NCBI RefSeq assembly: GCF_030518235.1 | Contig: NZ_JAULSA010000009.1 | Span: 124,001 to 188,000 of the forward strand | Origin: Saccharibacillus sp. CPCC 101409 | GTDB taxonomy: Bacteria; Bacillota; Bacilli; Paenibacillales; Paenibacillaceae | Length of the DNA stretch: 64,000 bases | Direction of reading: 5' to 3' | Part shown: one piece after another, positions 1-8,990 of the stretch | Layout of the letters: the number at the start of each line of letters is the position of its first letter | Numbering within the stretch: position 1 is the stretch's first letter | Made by a program: the position numbers and the translations under genes | The notes under the pieces: generated by a model | Databases searched by the model: none | What the model was told of the DNA's origin: nothing | The model's input: the letters and a program-made list of their open reading frames with translations, nothing else

Positions 1-1
1 G

Positions 2-577
2 CTGCGCGGCGCGGCGGAGATCGCGCGCGATATTCTGTCCGACGCCGAGCTGGAACGGCGGGCGCTGGAACTGGCGGACGAACTCGAAGCGGGAATCGAA
101 GCGCACGGGACGGTGCTTCACGACGAGCTCGGAAAGATCTACGCGTACGAAGTCGACGGGCTCGGCTCCGCCAATCTGATGGACGACGCCAATGTGCCGA
201 GCCTGCTGGCGATTCCTTATCTCGGCTACCGGCCGGCGGAAGATCCGGTTTACGCAGCGACGCGGGAATTTATCCTCAGTCCGCGCAATCCGTACTTTTA
301 CTCGGGCGCGGCGGCGGAAGGAATAGGCAGTCCGCATACGCCGGAATCCTATATCTGGCCGATCGCGCTGGCGATGCAGGGCATGACGGCGCAAAGCGAA
401 GAAGAACGTGCCCGGATGCTCCGGCTGCTGATGAACACCGACGCCGGCACGGGTTATATGCACGAAGGGTTCCACGTCGACCGGCCGGAGGAGTTTACCC
501 GGCCGTGGTTCTCCTGGGCCAACATGATGTTCTGCGAACTGGTGCTGATGGACAGCGGAATCGTCGTCAAGAAATAG
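2..577 (+). CDS. GH125 exo-alpha-1,6-mannosidase, C-terminal part
   Basis: The reading frame is open from base 2, so the gene starts before the window and only the last 191 codons are present. The fragment carries stretches typical of glycoside hydrolase family 125 (formerly DUF1237): IPYLGY, SPRNPYFYSG, GIGSPHTP, WPIALAMQG, DAGTGYMHEGF and WFSWANMMFCEL. Known members release mannose from non-reducing ends of alpha-1,6-linked mannosides with inversion. The MHEGF glutamate lies in the region holding the catalytic base of studied members, but I assign it only by position. No secretion signal can be judged. It sits 63 bp before a sugar-binding lipoprotein and in the same operon as a double GH76 protein, which suggests that it trims imported mannan oligosaccharides inside the cell. 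Confidence 0.88.
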   Translation: MRGAAEIARDILSDAELERRALELADELEAGIEAHGTVLHDELGKIYAYEVDGLGSANLMDDANVPSLLAIPYLGYRPAEDPVYAATREFILSPRNPYFYSGAAAEGIGSPHTPESYIWPIALAMQGMTAQSEEERARMLRLLMNTDAGTGYMHEGFHVDRPEEFTRPWFSWANMMFCELVLMDSGIVVKK

Positions 578-640
578 CGGCTCCCCAAACGGCGGCCGCG
601 TTAAAGGAAAGAACCGATATCGACAAGGAGGCGGAAAAGG

Positions 641-1921
641 ATGAAAAAAGCGTGGATGATGGGGATGGCCGCGGTGCTGGTGCTGGCGATGCTGGCAGGG
701 TGCGGAGGCGGCGGCAGCGGAGCTTCCGGCGGCAAAACGGCGGACGGCAAAACGGTGCTGACGCTGTGGGGCGACTGGGGCGGCGACGGACAGGCGCAGA
801 TCCAGACGATGCTCGACGCGTTCAACAAATCGCAGGACAAGATTCAAGTCAAGTATGCGGTCCAACAGGACGTGATCACCAAGTTCCTGACTTCGGCGAC
901 CAACGGCCAGACGCCGGATATCGTATTCTGGGACCGCTGGCGCACCGCGCTTTACGCGCCGAAGAACGTGCTGCATTCGGTGGACGAGTATATCGAGCGG
1001 GACGGATTGAACCGCGAAGATTTTTATTCCGAAGCGCTCAAAGAATTGACCTACCAGGATAAACTGTACGGACTGCCGCTCACTGTCGATACCCGTGCGC
1101 TTTTCTACAACAAAAAGATGCTTGCGGAAGCCGGAATGGAGCCGCCCAAGACGTGGGACGATCTCGAAACGGCAGCCAAAGCCATGACCAAATGGAACGG
1201 AAACAAGCTGACGACGGCCGGTATGTCGCTCGGCGATCCGGGACTGTTCAGCATGTATATCCAGCAGGCCGGCGGCAGTATGCTGACCGAAGACAACAAA
1301 GTCAACGTCAACACGGACGCGGGCAAAGAAGTGCTGAATTTCTGGGGACGCCTGATGAACGAGGACAAAGTGTATAAAGTCGGCTTCGAAGAAGGACTGG
1401 GCGAAGGCGCAGACGCTTTCGTAACCGGCAAAGTGGCGATGCTGTACACGGGACCTTGGATGCTGAGCACTTACGACAAATACGGCAAAGATCTGGAATA
1501 CGGCATCGTGCCTCCGGTAACGGGACCGAACGGCGACAAAGGCGGCAACATGGGCGGATTCGGCCTCGTTATTCCGCAGGGCTCGAAGCATCCGGACGAA
1601 GCCTGGGAATTCATCAAGTGGTGGACGGCGAACAAAGACAATGCGCTGCTCTGGGCCAAAACGAGCCAGAATATTCCGGGTTTCCGTCCGGCGGTCGAAG
1701 ATCCGTACTTCTCGGAAGACGAGCGCTGGAAGCCGTTCCTGGAAGCGCTGGAATTCGCGAAAGTGCGCCCGACCCATCCGGGTTACTCCGTCATGGAGGA
1801 AAACGCGCTGATCCCGAACCTGGAGCTGTTCCTGCAAAACAAACAAAGCGTGGACGACACGCTGCAAAAAGCGCAGACCGAAGGCGATAAGCAGCTGGCG
1901 GAAAACGCGACCGTGCAGTAA
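641..1921 (+). CDS. CUT1 ABC transporter sugar-binding lipoprotein
   Basis: 426 aa extracellular solute-binding protein, family 1 (MalE/UgpB-like). The signal peptide ends in a lipobox, LAGC (Cys about residue 21), followed by a Gly/Ser-rich linker, so it should be anchored to the outer membrane leaflet. TLWGDWGGDGQ, YAVQQDVITKFLTSATNGQTPDIVFWD and MGGFGLVIPQGSKHPDEAWEFIKWW are typical binding-protein stretches. The start is supported by AAGGAGG at 625-631. It captures the substrate for the permeases at 2034 and 3018. Flanking GH125 and GH76 genes suggest an alpha-mannan oligosaccharide, but the sequence alone does not fix the ligand. No ATPase gene is nearby; a shared MsmX-type ATPase elsewhere is the usual arrangement. 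Confidence 0.92.
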   Translation: MKKAWMMGMAAVLVLAMLAGCGGGGSGASGGKTADGKTVLTLWGDWGGDGQAQIQTMLDAFNKSQDKIQVKYAVQQDVITKFLTSATNGQTPDIVFWDRWRTALYAPKNVLHSVDEYIERDGLNREDFYSEALKELTYQDKLYGLPLTVDTRALFYNKKMLAEAGMEPPKTWDDLETAAKAMTKWNGNKLTTAGMSLGDPGLFSMYIQQAGGSMLTEDNKVNVNTDAGKEVLNFWGRLMNEDKVYKVGFEEGLGEGADAFVTGKVAMLYTGPWMLSTYDKYGKDLEYGIVPPVTGPNGDKGGNMGGFGLVIPQGSKHPDEAWEFIKWWTANKDNALLWAKTSQNIPGFRPAVEDPYFSEDERWKPFLEALEFAKVRPTHPGYSVMEENALIPNLELFLQNKQSVDDTLQKAQTEGDKQLAENATVQ

Positions 1922-1986
1922 ACCGCCGGAACGACAGCAAACCGAAGCTGCGCGAACGCAGATCAAACGGCAATCGTAAAGCGGAT

Positions 1987-2013
1987 ATTCCCGCCGGCCC
2001 GGCCGGCGGGAAT
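1987..2013 (+). promoter_or_regulatory. Intercistronic hairpin between binding protein and permease
   Basis: A perfect inverted repeat with 13-bp arms around a single base (ATTCCCGCCGGCC and its complement). No T-run follows, so it is not a classic terminator. A hairpin here fits the common need for more binding protein than permease, by protecting the 3' end of the upstream message or by partial attenuation. That role is inferred. Confidence 0.6.
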
Positions 2014-2033
2014 CGGCGTTACGGGAAAGGGGT

Positions 2034-2960
2034 ATGCATATGATTTCAGCCGGAAATTTGGAGAAAAGGCGCTCCGCGGCCGCGGCCAGACTCGGCAAGC
2101 ACCAGGCCCGGATGGGGTATCTGTTTGTTCTGCCCACCATGCTGCTGTTCCTGATCTTTATGGTAATTCCGGTCGGGATGGCGCTGTATTTGAGCTTTAC
2201 CAATTATGACGTGCTCAGCAAAAACGACTGGGTGGGATTGGAGAATTACACCCGTTTGTTAAACGACAATCTCTATTGGAAAACGTTCGTCAACGTCGGT
2301 TTCTACGCCGTCGTGTTCGTACCGTTCAATCTGATCATTTCGCTGCTGCTGGCGGTACTGCTGAACCGCGCCGCGCGCGGCGTCAAGATCCTGCGCACGT
2401 TCTACTACCTGCCGACGCTGACCTCGGCGGTCGCCGCCGCCACCGTCTGGCTCTGGATGCTCCATCCCGAGTACGGCCTGGTCAACGGCATCCTGTCGAT
2501 GTTCGGCATCGTCGGCCCGGCCTGGACCTCGCAGACCGAAACGGCGATGGTATCGATTATTCTGATGACGCTCTGGCAGTCGGTCGGTTCGAATATGATT
2601 ATTTACCTGGCGGGCCTGCAGGGAATTCCGGATTATCTGTACGAATCGGCGCGTCTCGACGGCGCTTCGAAATTCGACTGCCTGCGCTACATCACCTGGC
2701 CGCAGCTTCGTCCGACCACGTTCCTCGTCAGCACCATGGCGATTATCGGGGCGCTGCAGCTGTTCGACCAGGCGTTCGTGCTGACGCAGGGCGGACCGGC
2801 CAATGCGACCAAGACGCCGGTTTACCTGATCTATCAGCAGGGCTTCAATCAGCTCCAGATGGGCTATGCTTCCGCCCAGGCCTTCGTGCTGGCGATCGCG
2901 ATTCTGATCTTCTCGCTGATCAGCATGCGGATCAACAAATCCGAGGAACCGATACTCTAA
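2034..2960 (+). CDS. CUT1 ABC transporter permease, MalF/UgpA-like
   Basis: 308 aa inner-membrane subunit with six predicted membrane spans, the first at about residues 27-50. The EAA loop reads ESARLDGASKFDCLRYITWPQLRP (about residues 203-226); this loop docks to the ATPase. The gene follows the binding protein by 112 bp, with the hairpin at 1987 between, and precedes the second permease by 57 bp. Two close ATG codons (2034 and 2040) follow a GGGAAAGGGG purine run; 2034 is given but 2040 is equally possible. With the 3018 gene it forms the channel for sugar uptake, probably mannan oligosaccharides judging by neighbours. Confidence 0.9.
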   Translation: MHMISAGNLEKRRSAAAARLGKHQARMGYLFVLPTMLLFLIFMVIPVGMALYLSFTNYDVLSKNDWVGLENYTRLLNDNLYWKTFVNVGFYAVVFVPFNLIISLLLAVLLNRAARGVKILRTFYYLPTLTSAVAAATVWLWMLHPEYGLVNGILSMFGIVGPAWTSQTETAMVSIILMTLWQSVGSNMIIYLAGLQGIPDYLYESARLDGASKFDCLRYITWPQLRPTTFLVSTMAIIGALQLFDQAFVLTQGGPANATKTPVYLIYQQGFNQLQMGYASAQAFVLAIAILIFSLISMRINKSEEPIL

Positions 2961-3017
2961 CGGTTTGTTTCACCGAATATAGCAGGTTTTCGTTCGCATG
3001 ATGGAGGAGGATAATTC

Positions 3018-3941
3018 ATGAGCACAATGACGACAAAGGGAGGACCGCCGCAGACGGGCCGCTCGCTCAGTCCGGCGGCGCGCCGCCGGCTGGGCGGGGC
3101 CGCTTTCTACGCGGTCGGCATCCTGATCGCGATCGTGATGTTCCTGCCGTTTTACTGGAGCGTGATGACGTCGTTCAAGCCGGACGAAGACATGTTCGCC
3201 ATGCCGATCCGCTGGATTCCGACTTCTTTGACGCTCGAACATTACCGCAAAGCGTTTACGACGGTTCCGTTCGGGCTGTATTTCTGGAACTCGTTCTTCC
3301 TGGCGGCGACGGGCGTCGTGCTGAACTTGTTCTTCGGCTCGCTCAGCGGCTATGCGTTCGCCAAGCTGAAATTCAAAGGCAACTCCGCCATGTTCCGGGT
3401 GCTGCTGGCGGCGATGATGGTGCCCGGCATCGTGACGATGATTCCGAGCGTTTACGTGCTGCGCCATTTCCCGCTGATGGGCGGCAACGACCTGCTGGGC
3501 AGCGGCGGCATGGGGCTGATGAACTCGTTCTGGGGCATTATCCTGCCCGGCGCTTCGGGCACGTTCGCCGTATTCTTTATGCGGCAGTTCTTCCTGACGC
3601 TGCCGTCGGACATGATGGAGATGGCGCGGATCGAAGGCTGCGGCGAATTCCGCATCTTCTGGAATATCTATCTGCCGCTGACCAAGCCCGCGCTGGCCAC
3701 GCTCGGCATCTTCACGTTCCAGGCCGGGTGGAACAGCTTCCTGTGGCCGATGATCGTGCTGAACGATCCGAACAAAGCGACGATCCAGATGGGCTTGCAG
3801 GCGTTCTCGTTCAACTTCCAGACCGACTACGGGCCGATGATGGCCGGCGCGCTGGTGGCGATCCTGCCGATCCTGGTCCTGTTCCTGGCGCTCCAGCGTT
3901 ACTTTATCCAGGGCATCGCGTTCAGCGGAATCAAAGGCTGA
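3018..3941 (+). CDS. CUT1 ABC transporter permease, MalG/UgpE-like
   Basis: 307 aa inner-membrane subunit. A cytoplasmic N-terminus of about 25 residues leads into six predicted spans. The EAA loop is EMARIEGCGEFRIFWNIYLPLTKP, and the C-terminus GIAFSGIKG is typical of MalG-type permeases. The start has a strong GGAGGAGG site at 3003-3010 with good spacing. It lies between the MalF-type gene and the double GH76 gene (33 bp downstream), consistent with one operon importing and degrading the same glycan. Confidence 0.9.
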   Translation: MSTMTTKGGPPQTGRSLSPAARRRLGGAAFYAVGILIAIVMFLPFYWSVMTSFKPDEDMFAMPIRWIPTSLTLEHYRKAFTTVPFGLYFWNSFFLAATGVVLNLFFGSLSGYAFAKLKFKGNSAMFRVLLAAMMVPGIVTMIPSVYVLRHFPLMGGNDLLGSGGMGLMNSFWGIILPGASGTFAVFFMRQFFLTLPSDMMEMARIEGCGEFRIFWNIYLPLTKPALATLGIFTFQAGWNSFLWPMIVLNDPNKATIQMGLQAFSFNFQTDYGPMMAGALVAILPILVLFLALQRYFIQGIAFSGIKG

Positions 3942-3974
3942 CTTTTTATTCGTAAAACAGAGAGGAGCGGGATC

Positions 3975-6116
3975 ATGCCGACGATTTCGACGAGTTGGTC
4001 CAAAACCGCCGACGAAGCGCAGCGGGTATTGGAAGAAAGGTTCTGGAACGAAGAGATTTCGATGTACGATATCGAAACGCCCTGCCCGGACGGAGCCTGC
4101 AATACGATTTTTCATTACTGGTGGATGGCGCATGCGGCCGACGCGCTGATCGACGGCTATCTGCGCACGGGCGATTCCTTCTATAAGAAACGCCTCGCCA
4201 GGCTGTACGACGGGCTGCTGGCGCGCAACGGCGGAGCCTGGCCGAACGAGCTGTACGACGATATGGAATGGATGGCGCTGGCCTGGCTGCGCGCCTACGA
4301 AGCGACGGGCGAAGACCGCTACAAGCAGGCTTCGCTGGAACTGTGGACCGATATCCAAACGGGCTGGAACAATGCGATGGGCGGCGGCATCGCCTGGCAC
4401 AAAGAGCAGCCCGGCTACAAGAATACGCCGGCCAACGCGCCGGCCGTCATTCTGGCCGCGCGGCTGCACCGCGCTTTCGGCGCCCCGGCCGACCTGGACT
4501 GGGCGATCAAGATCTACGAATGGCAGCGCAGCCGCCTGGTCGATCCGCAAAGCGGCTTTGTCTGGGACGGCATGAACCGTCTCGGCGACGGCCGGATCGA
4601 TTACGATTGGCAGTTTACCTACTGCCAGGGCGTGTTCGTCGGGGCGGCGGCCGAATTGTACCGCTGCACCGGCGACGCGGCGTACCTGGGCGACGCCGCG
4701 CGCACCCTCAAGGCCGCGCGCGAGGAACTCGCGGGCGCGGACGGCATTCTGCCGGCGGAAGGCGGAGGGGACGCCGGCTTGTTCAAAGGCATCCTCGCCC
4801 GGTACGCGGCGGATGCGGCGGGGCTTGCGGCCGGCGCGCAGGCCGCGGACGCCGAAGCGGCGTTTGCCGGCTTCGACGCAGCCGGCTGGCTGCTGCGCAA
4901 CGCGGAAGCGCTGTGGACGCGCGGCAGAGCGAAAGATTCGGCGCTGTTCGGCCCCGACTGGCGGAGCGCGCCGGAGGAGCCGGTCGTGCAGCTGAGCACG
5001 CAGCTCAGCGGCGTGATGCTGCTGGAATGCGCCGCGCGGATGGAAAGCGGCGGCCGGCCCGAGCGCGCCACGAACGCGCCTTCCGGCGGGGAGACGCCGG
5101 CGGAGAAAGCCGACTATGTTCAGGAAGCGCTGCACCGCAACTATCGCAATGCGGAAACGGGCATCCTGAACCAGTGGTTCCCGCGCGAATACAAAGCGGA
5201 GAACGAAAACTTCTATTACTGGTGGCAGGCGCACGTGATCGACGTGCTGGTCGACGGACTGGAGCGCACGGGCGACGAAACCTATGCCGCCCAGCTCGAA
5301 GAACTGACCCGGAGTTTGCGCGCTTACAACGGCGGGACGTTCCTGCACAATTATTACGACGATATGGAATGGACGGCGCTGGCGCTGCTGCGCGCTTACG
5401 ACGCCACCGGGCGGGAAGAGTACCGGCAGGCGGCGCTCGAACTTTGGACCGATATCCAAACGGCCTGGAACGATCACTGCGGCGGAGGCATGGCGTGGAA
5501 AAAAGACCAGCCGGATTACAAAAACACGCCGGCCAACGCGCCCGCCGCGATTCTGGCGGCGAGGCTGTACCGGGCGTTCGGAGACGAGCGGGATCTGGAA
5601 TGGGCGAAGCTGATCTACGAGTGGAACCGCGCCAATCTGGTCGATCCGCGGAGCGGCTTCGTCTGGGACGGCATGAATCGTCTGGGCGACGGACAGATCG
5701 ATTACGACTGGAAATTTACGTACTGCCAGGGCGTATTCCTCGGCGCGGGCGTCGAGCTTTACCGCTGCACCGGCGAATCGCATTATCTGCACGAAGCCAA
5801 ACGGACCGCCGCCGCCTGCATCGACCAGCTGTGTCATCCGCAGACGCTGCTGCTTCCGGACGAAGGCATCGACGACACGGGACTGTTCAAAGGCATTCTG
5901 GTGCGTTACCTGCTTCTGCTGCTGGAAGAAGCGCCGGAAGAATCGCGCGTGCGCGACGTTCTGCTGCGCAACGCGGAGATTCTGTGGGAGCGCGGGCTCG
6001 ATCGCGATACCGGCCTGTGCGCGCCGGGCTGGGACCGGCAGCCGGAGCCGCCCGTCCAGCTCAGCGTGCAGCTCAGCGGCGTGATGCTGCTGGAAGCCGC
6101 GGCTAAGCTTCGCTGA
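3975..6116 (+). CDS. Tandem double-domain GH76 alpha-1,6-mannanase
   Basis: 713 aa with two full GH76 (alpha/alpha)6-barrel units, residues about 8-355 and 378-713. GH76 enzymes cut internal alpha-1,6 bonds in mannan using a paired-aspartate motif. Both units keep YDDMEW, giving D95/D96 and D462/D463. The halves also share ELWTDIQT, GGGxAW, YKNTPANAPA, VDPxSGFVWDGMNRLGDG and DYDWxFTYCQGVF, so they arose by duplication. There is no signal peptide, so the protein should act in the cytoplasm on imported oligosaccharides. A GAGAGGAGCGGG purine run precedes the ATG. It is the last gene of the GH125-transporter operon. Cytoplasmic unsaturated-glucuronyl or GH88/105-like barrels were considered, but the DD motif favours GH76. 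Confidence 0.88.
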   Translation: MPTISTSWSKTADEAQRVLEERFWNEEISMYDIETPCPDGACNTIFHYWWMAHAADALIDGYLRTGDSFYKKRLARLYDGLLARNGGAWPNELYDDMEWMALAWLRAYEATGEDRYKQASLELWTDIQTGWNNAMGGGIAWHKEQPGYKNTPANAPAVILAARLHRAFGAPADLDWAIKIYEWQRSRLVDPQSGFVWDGMNRLGDGRIDYDWQFTYCQGVFVGAAAELYRCTGDAAYLGDAARTLKAAREELAGADGILPAEGGGDAGLFKGILARYAADAAGLAAGAQAADAEAAFAGFDAAGWLLRNAEALWTRGRAKDSALFGPDWRSAPEEPVVQLSTQLSGVMLLECAARMESGGRPERATNAPSGGETPAEKADYVQEALHRNYRNAETGILNQWFPREYKAENENFYYWWQAHVIDVLVDGLERTGDETYAAQLEELTRSLRAYNGGTFLHNYYDDMEWTALALLRAYDATGREEYRQAALELWTDIQTAWNDHCGGGMAWKKDQPDYKNTPANAPAAILAARLYRAFGDERDLEWAKLIYEWNRANLVDPRSGFVWDGMNRLGDGQIDYDWKFTYCQGVFLGAGVELYRCTGESHYLHEAKRTAAACIDQLCHPQTLLLPDEGIDDTGLFKGILVRYLLLLLEEAPEESRVRDVLLRNAEILWERGLDRDTGLCAPGWDRQPEPPVQLSVQLSGVMLLEAAAKLR

Positions 6117-6158
6117 CGGACGCGGACTTCGCGCCTGCGCTTTGTGATCCAGGGCCCG

Positions 6159-7385
6159 TCAACGGCCGGGATCTGCCGCCGCTTCGTCCAGCGGAATCGT
6201 CATTTCCAGCCGGGGAATATAATCCACGACGATTCCTCCGTTGTCGTCCAGTTCGAACAATCCGTCGCCGCCTGCCCGATAACGATAGGTGAACGGTTTG
6301 ATCGTGAGCGATTGCGGCCGTTCTTCGAACGGTTCGAACCGGTCGTCTTCGAGCAGGACGCTGCCGTCGGCGGCATTCCAGCCGCTGCCGGAAATTTGCT
6401 TCAATTTGCGGCCCTGGTCGTCCAGCAGATCGTAACCGTACGTTTGGCCGGATGCCCGGGACGACCGCACCGAGGTCGGCAGTTTGAGTTCGGTAGTAAC
6501 ATTGAGCGTGACGGGCGTGCTTTCGATCTTTTTCAACGTAAACGTCACGCCTTCGAATGTTTTCGAAGTTTTCAACCGGAGCGAGTGTATTGCATCGGAC
6601 GCCAGCACCAGGTTGGCGTCCGTATTTTTGCGTACCGGCACGTCCAGTTCGAACGGCTGGTCGATCCCGGCGACGTAAAAGCGGAGCGCCGCGTCGAACC
6701 GGTCGGGAAACGCCTCGCCGCCCTGGTTTTTCAGATCCGAGAATTCGACGATCAGGCTATCTTTGTCGGACGTCGGATACGTAAATATGCCCGGAGTGTT
6801 GTCTTCAAGGGAAGAGTAAGCCTGAAGTTTCCGTCCGTCTATCGTCAGCTTGACGTCCTGCAGCGTCGAACCCAGGTCTTCGCGATCCTCGGAACCGCTG
6901 CGCTCGATCGCCACGGAAACGCGGGTCCCGTCGTACGACACGGCCGAAGCTTTCAGCGTCAGGCCGCGATGCGTATCTTCGGCCGCGATTTCGCTGTACA
7001 GCCCGTCCCGGTCCGCGATCTCGAGGCCCAGATCGCCGGCCGCGCGGAAAATGCCGCCCACGCCCGGAATCTGCGCGAAAGCCGAAGCCGCGGCGGGGGA
7101 GAAAGCGCTCGTTCCGAGCAGCAGGGCAAATCCGGCGGCCGCGGCGATAACAGCCGTCAGCGCTTTGCGCCGCCGGGAGAAGCGTTTGTTTACGGCGGAA
7201 CGTATTCCCGGGCTCGAAGCCGGCGCAGCTCCCGCTTTGCGATCCAGGCTTTGCATAATACGCCCTGTCAGATCGACCTCGATCGGCGTGGACAGAATGG
7301 AAGTTTTCAATCGGCTTATTTCTCGGTTCATCTCGCCTTGGAGCGGCAGCTCAGGCTTTGCGGTCGGCCGGGTACGTATGCTCAT
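6159..7385 (-). CDS. Anti-sigma factor, DUF4179 type
   Basis: 408 aa single-span membrane protein. The cytoplasmic N-terminus (about 75 residues, where such proteins bind their ECF sigma factor) is followed by an Arg-rich stretch and one membrane span at about residues 80-100 (ALTAVIAAAAGFALLLGTSAF). A large extracellular DUF4179-like region follows. The start at 7385 has an AGGGAG site 9 nt away and overlaps the upstream sigma gene by 35 bp; a later ATG at 7331 is possible but has a poorer site. The overlap implies coupled translation with the sigma gene at 7351-7929, which it should hold inactive until an envelope signal arrives. Confidence 0.78.
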   Translation of the reverse strand: MSIRTRPTAKPELPLQGEMNREISRLKTSILSTPIEVDLTGRIMQSLDRKAGAAPASSPGIRSAVNKRFSRRRKALTAVIAAAAGFALLLGTSAFSPAAASAFAQIPGVGGIFRAAGDLGLEIADRDGLYSEIAAEDTHRGLTLKASAVSYDGTRVSVAIERSGSEDREDLGSTLQDVKLTIDGRKLQAYSSLEDNTPGIFTYPTSDKDSLIVEFSDLKNQGGEAFPDRFDAALRFYVAGIDQPFELDVPVRKNTDANLVLASDAIHSLRLKTSKTFEGVTFTLKKIESTPVTLNVTTELKLPTSVRSSRASGQTYGYDLLDDQGRKLKQISGSGWNAADGSVLLEDDRFEPFEERPQSLTIKPFTYRYRAGGDGLFELDDNGGIVVDYIPRLEMTIPLDEAAADPGR

Positions 7386-7929
7386 AGATATTCACTCCCT
7401 GCTTTTTTTCCTTAATCAGTTTTTTGCGGATCCGTTCGTACTTTTTGCGGATAGCGGCCGGTTTCGAATCCAGGATAAACGCGATCTCGTCATAGCTGTA
7501 TTCTTCGAGCGACCTCAGCAGCAGAATCTGCTTCTCCGCTTCCGTCAGTTTGTCCAGAACGTCGTGGATCAGGTCGCCGTACGAAGGATGCTGCTGTTCG
7601 TGCTGCCGGTCCCGGTAAAAAGCAAACAGATCCAGCCGCTTTTTACGTTTGCGGAGTTCGTCCAGGCACACGTTCTTGGCGATCTTGTACAGCCAGGCCG
7701 AGAACGAATGCGTGGGCGTAAACTGTCCGATGCTGCGGTAAGCTTTCAAAAAAGTTTCCTGCGCCGCGTCTTCCGCTTCCTGCCGGCTGCGCAGCATATA
7801 GTAGCCGTACAGAAAAATAGGCCGCTGAAAACGCTCGATGATCCGGGCGTACGCTTCTTTGTCGCCCTGCCGGACGCGGACCAAGATCGGCTCCACTTCG
7901 GCGTCGTCCCCGTTCGAATGATTCTCCAT
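7351..7929 (-). CDS. ECF RNA polymerase sigma factor
   Basis: 192 aa. Region 2 is visible as FQRPIFLYGYYMLRSRQEAEDAAQETFLKAYRSIGQF with the DAAQETF core motif. Region 4 is DKLTEAEKQILLLRSLEEYSYDEIAFIL, a helix-turn-helix that reads the -35 element. The frame is open to 7977, but the ATG at 7929 is chosen because GGAGGTG lies just upstream (7936-7942). The downstream overlapping gene encodes its probable anti-sigma factor. A strong hairpin (7998-8042) separates it from the hydrolase gene upstream, so it probably has its own promoter, typically autoregulated in this class; I cannot identify it. Confidence 0.9.
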   Translation of the reverse strand: MENHSNGDDAEVEPILVRVRQGDKEAYARIIERFQRPIFLYGYYMLRSRQEAEDAAQETFLKAYRSIGQFTPTHSFSAWLYKIAKNVCLDELRKRKKRLDLFAFYRDRQHEQQHPSYGDLIHDVLDKLTEAEKQILLLRSLEEYSYDEIAFILDSKPAAIRKKYERIRKKLIKEKKQGVNIYEHTYPADRKA

Positions 7930-7997
7930 GCCGCGGCACCTCCTTTCGCTTTGTCTTTCATGCTGTATAACTGCCAAAAACGCACATCTGTGACAGC

Positions 7998-8042
7998 GCC
8001 GAAAAAACCTTTCTTCAAAAAGACGAGAAAGGTTTTTTCGGC
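7998..8042 (-). terminator. Rho-independent terminator after the hydrolase gene
   Basis: A 16-bp perfect inverted repeat, GCCGAAAAAACCTTTC with its complement, around a 13-nt loop. The stem contains A and T runs on both sides, so it can end transcripts in either direction. It lies 7 bp after the stop of the minus-strand hydrolase gene. Confidence 0.85.
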
Positions 8043-8048
8043 GTTCGC

Positions 8049-8990
8049 TTACAACGGTTGAGGCCGCGCTTTGCCAGGCTGTCCGGTTTCCAGCCAGGCG
8101 AAGATCCGCGCCAGCACTTCCATTCGCGTTTCCCGCGGCATATGATGACCGAGCCCCTGCAGGATCTCGAAATCGGCGTTTTTGCCGAGCCTTTTCAATT
8201 CCGCGTACATCCGCTGTCCGTGTCCGAAGTCCACCTGCGCGTCTTCCGTGCCGTGCACGATCAGGACCGGGCAGTGTATCCGGGACGCCATATGGATGGG
8301 CGAACGCTCCCGGTACACATCGGGCAGTTTGTAAGCCGACCCGCCGATCACCCGTTTCATCATGCGCCGCAGATCGATCCGTTCTTCATAGGTCTGCGCC
8401 AGATCCGACAGACCGCCCCACAGCACAAGCCGAGCCGTCCGCTCGTTCACCGCCGCGTCCGCCGCGTTGATCGAGCCGCGCGAGAAGCCCATTACCGCGA
8501 CCCGGCCGGGATCGGCGAACGGAATCTTGCGCGCCAGCCGCACCGCGACGCGCGAATCTTCCAGATCCGCGCCGCCGAACTCGTCGCGGCCTACGCCGCT
8601 TTCTCCACCTCGGTAGCAGGGAGCGACCGCAATATGGCCGAACGACGCGAACTCGGCCATCCAATCCAGCCGCACCCGGCCGACGCGTCCGATCCCGCCG
8701 CGGCAGTAGACAAAGACCGGGTATCGGCGTTTGCCGCCGTCCGTCCGGCTGCTATCCGATTCCCGCGCTGCAAGCCCGCGTCCGGTTCGGACTTTTTCCC
8801 GATAAGCTTCCGCTTCCCGGACCGCGCGCGGCAGCACACAGGCGACGGCTTCGGCGGTCAATTCAAGATCTCCGCATTCCCGCCTCAACCATGTTGCGAT
8901 TTCCTTTTCCGATACTTCGATCTCCGGCGGCAGGGCGGCATAGCCCGTCACCCGAAGACCGTCCGACAAATAAGTTACCCGATAGATCAT
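8049..8990 (-). CDS. Alpha/beta hydrolase, prolyl-oligopeptidase-like (S9 fold)
   Basis: 313 aa cytoplasmic enzyme (no signal peptide). The oxyanion-hole region is VYCRGGIGRVG, the nucleophile elbow is GFSRGS, the acid lies in VHGTEDAQVDF and the catalytic histidine in GLGHHMP. This order matches dienelactone-hydrolase/S9 esterase-peptidases. A clean AAAGGAGG site precedes the ATG. It stands alone between the two ECF sigma loci, with its own terminator, and its substrate cannot be read from the sequence. Confidence 0.82.
   Translation of the reverse strand: MIYRVTYLSDGLRVTGYAALPPEIEVSEKEIATWLRRECGDLELTAEAVACVLPRAVREAEAYREKVRTGRGLAARESDSSRTDGGKRRYPVFVYCRGGIGRVGRVRLDWMAEFASFGHIAVAPCYRGGESGVGRDEFGGADLEDSRVAVRLARKIPFADPGRVAVMGFSRGSINAADAAVNERTARLVLWGGLSDLAQTYEERIDLRRMMKRVIGGSAYKLPDVYRERSPIHMASRIHCPVLIVHGTEDAQVDFGHGQRMYAELKRLGKNADFEILQGLGHHMPRETRMEVLARIFAWLETGQPGKARPQPL

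Noticed and set aside
2970-5837. A 955-codon open frame on the minus strand across the permease and GH76 genes
   Set aside because: It is antisense to clear coding sequence, has a low-complexity Arg/Pro/Gln-rich product and no ribosome-binding site; high GC and codon bias create such frames.
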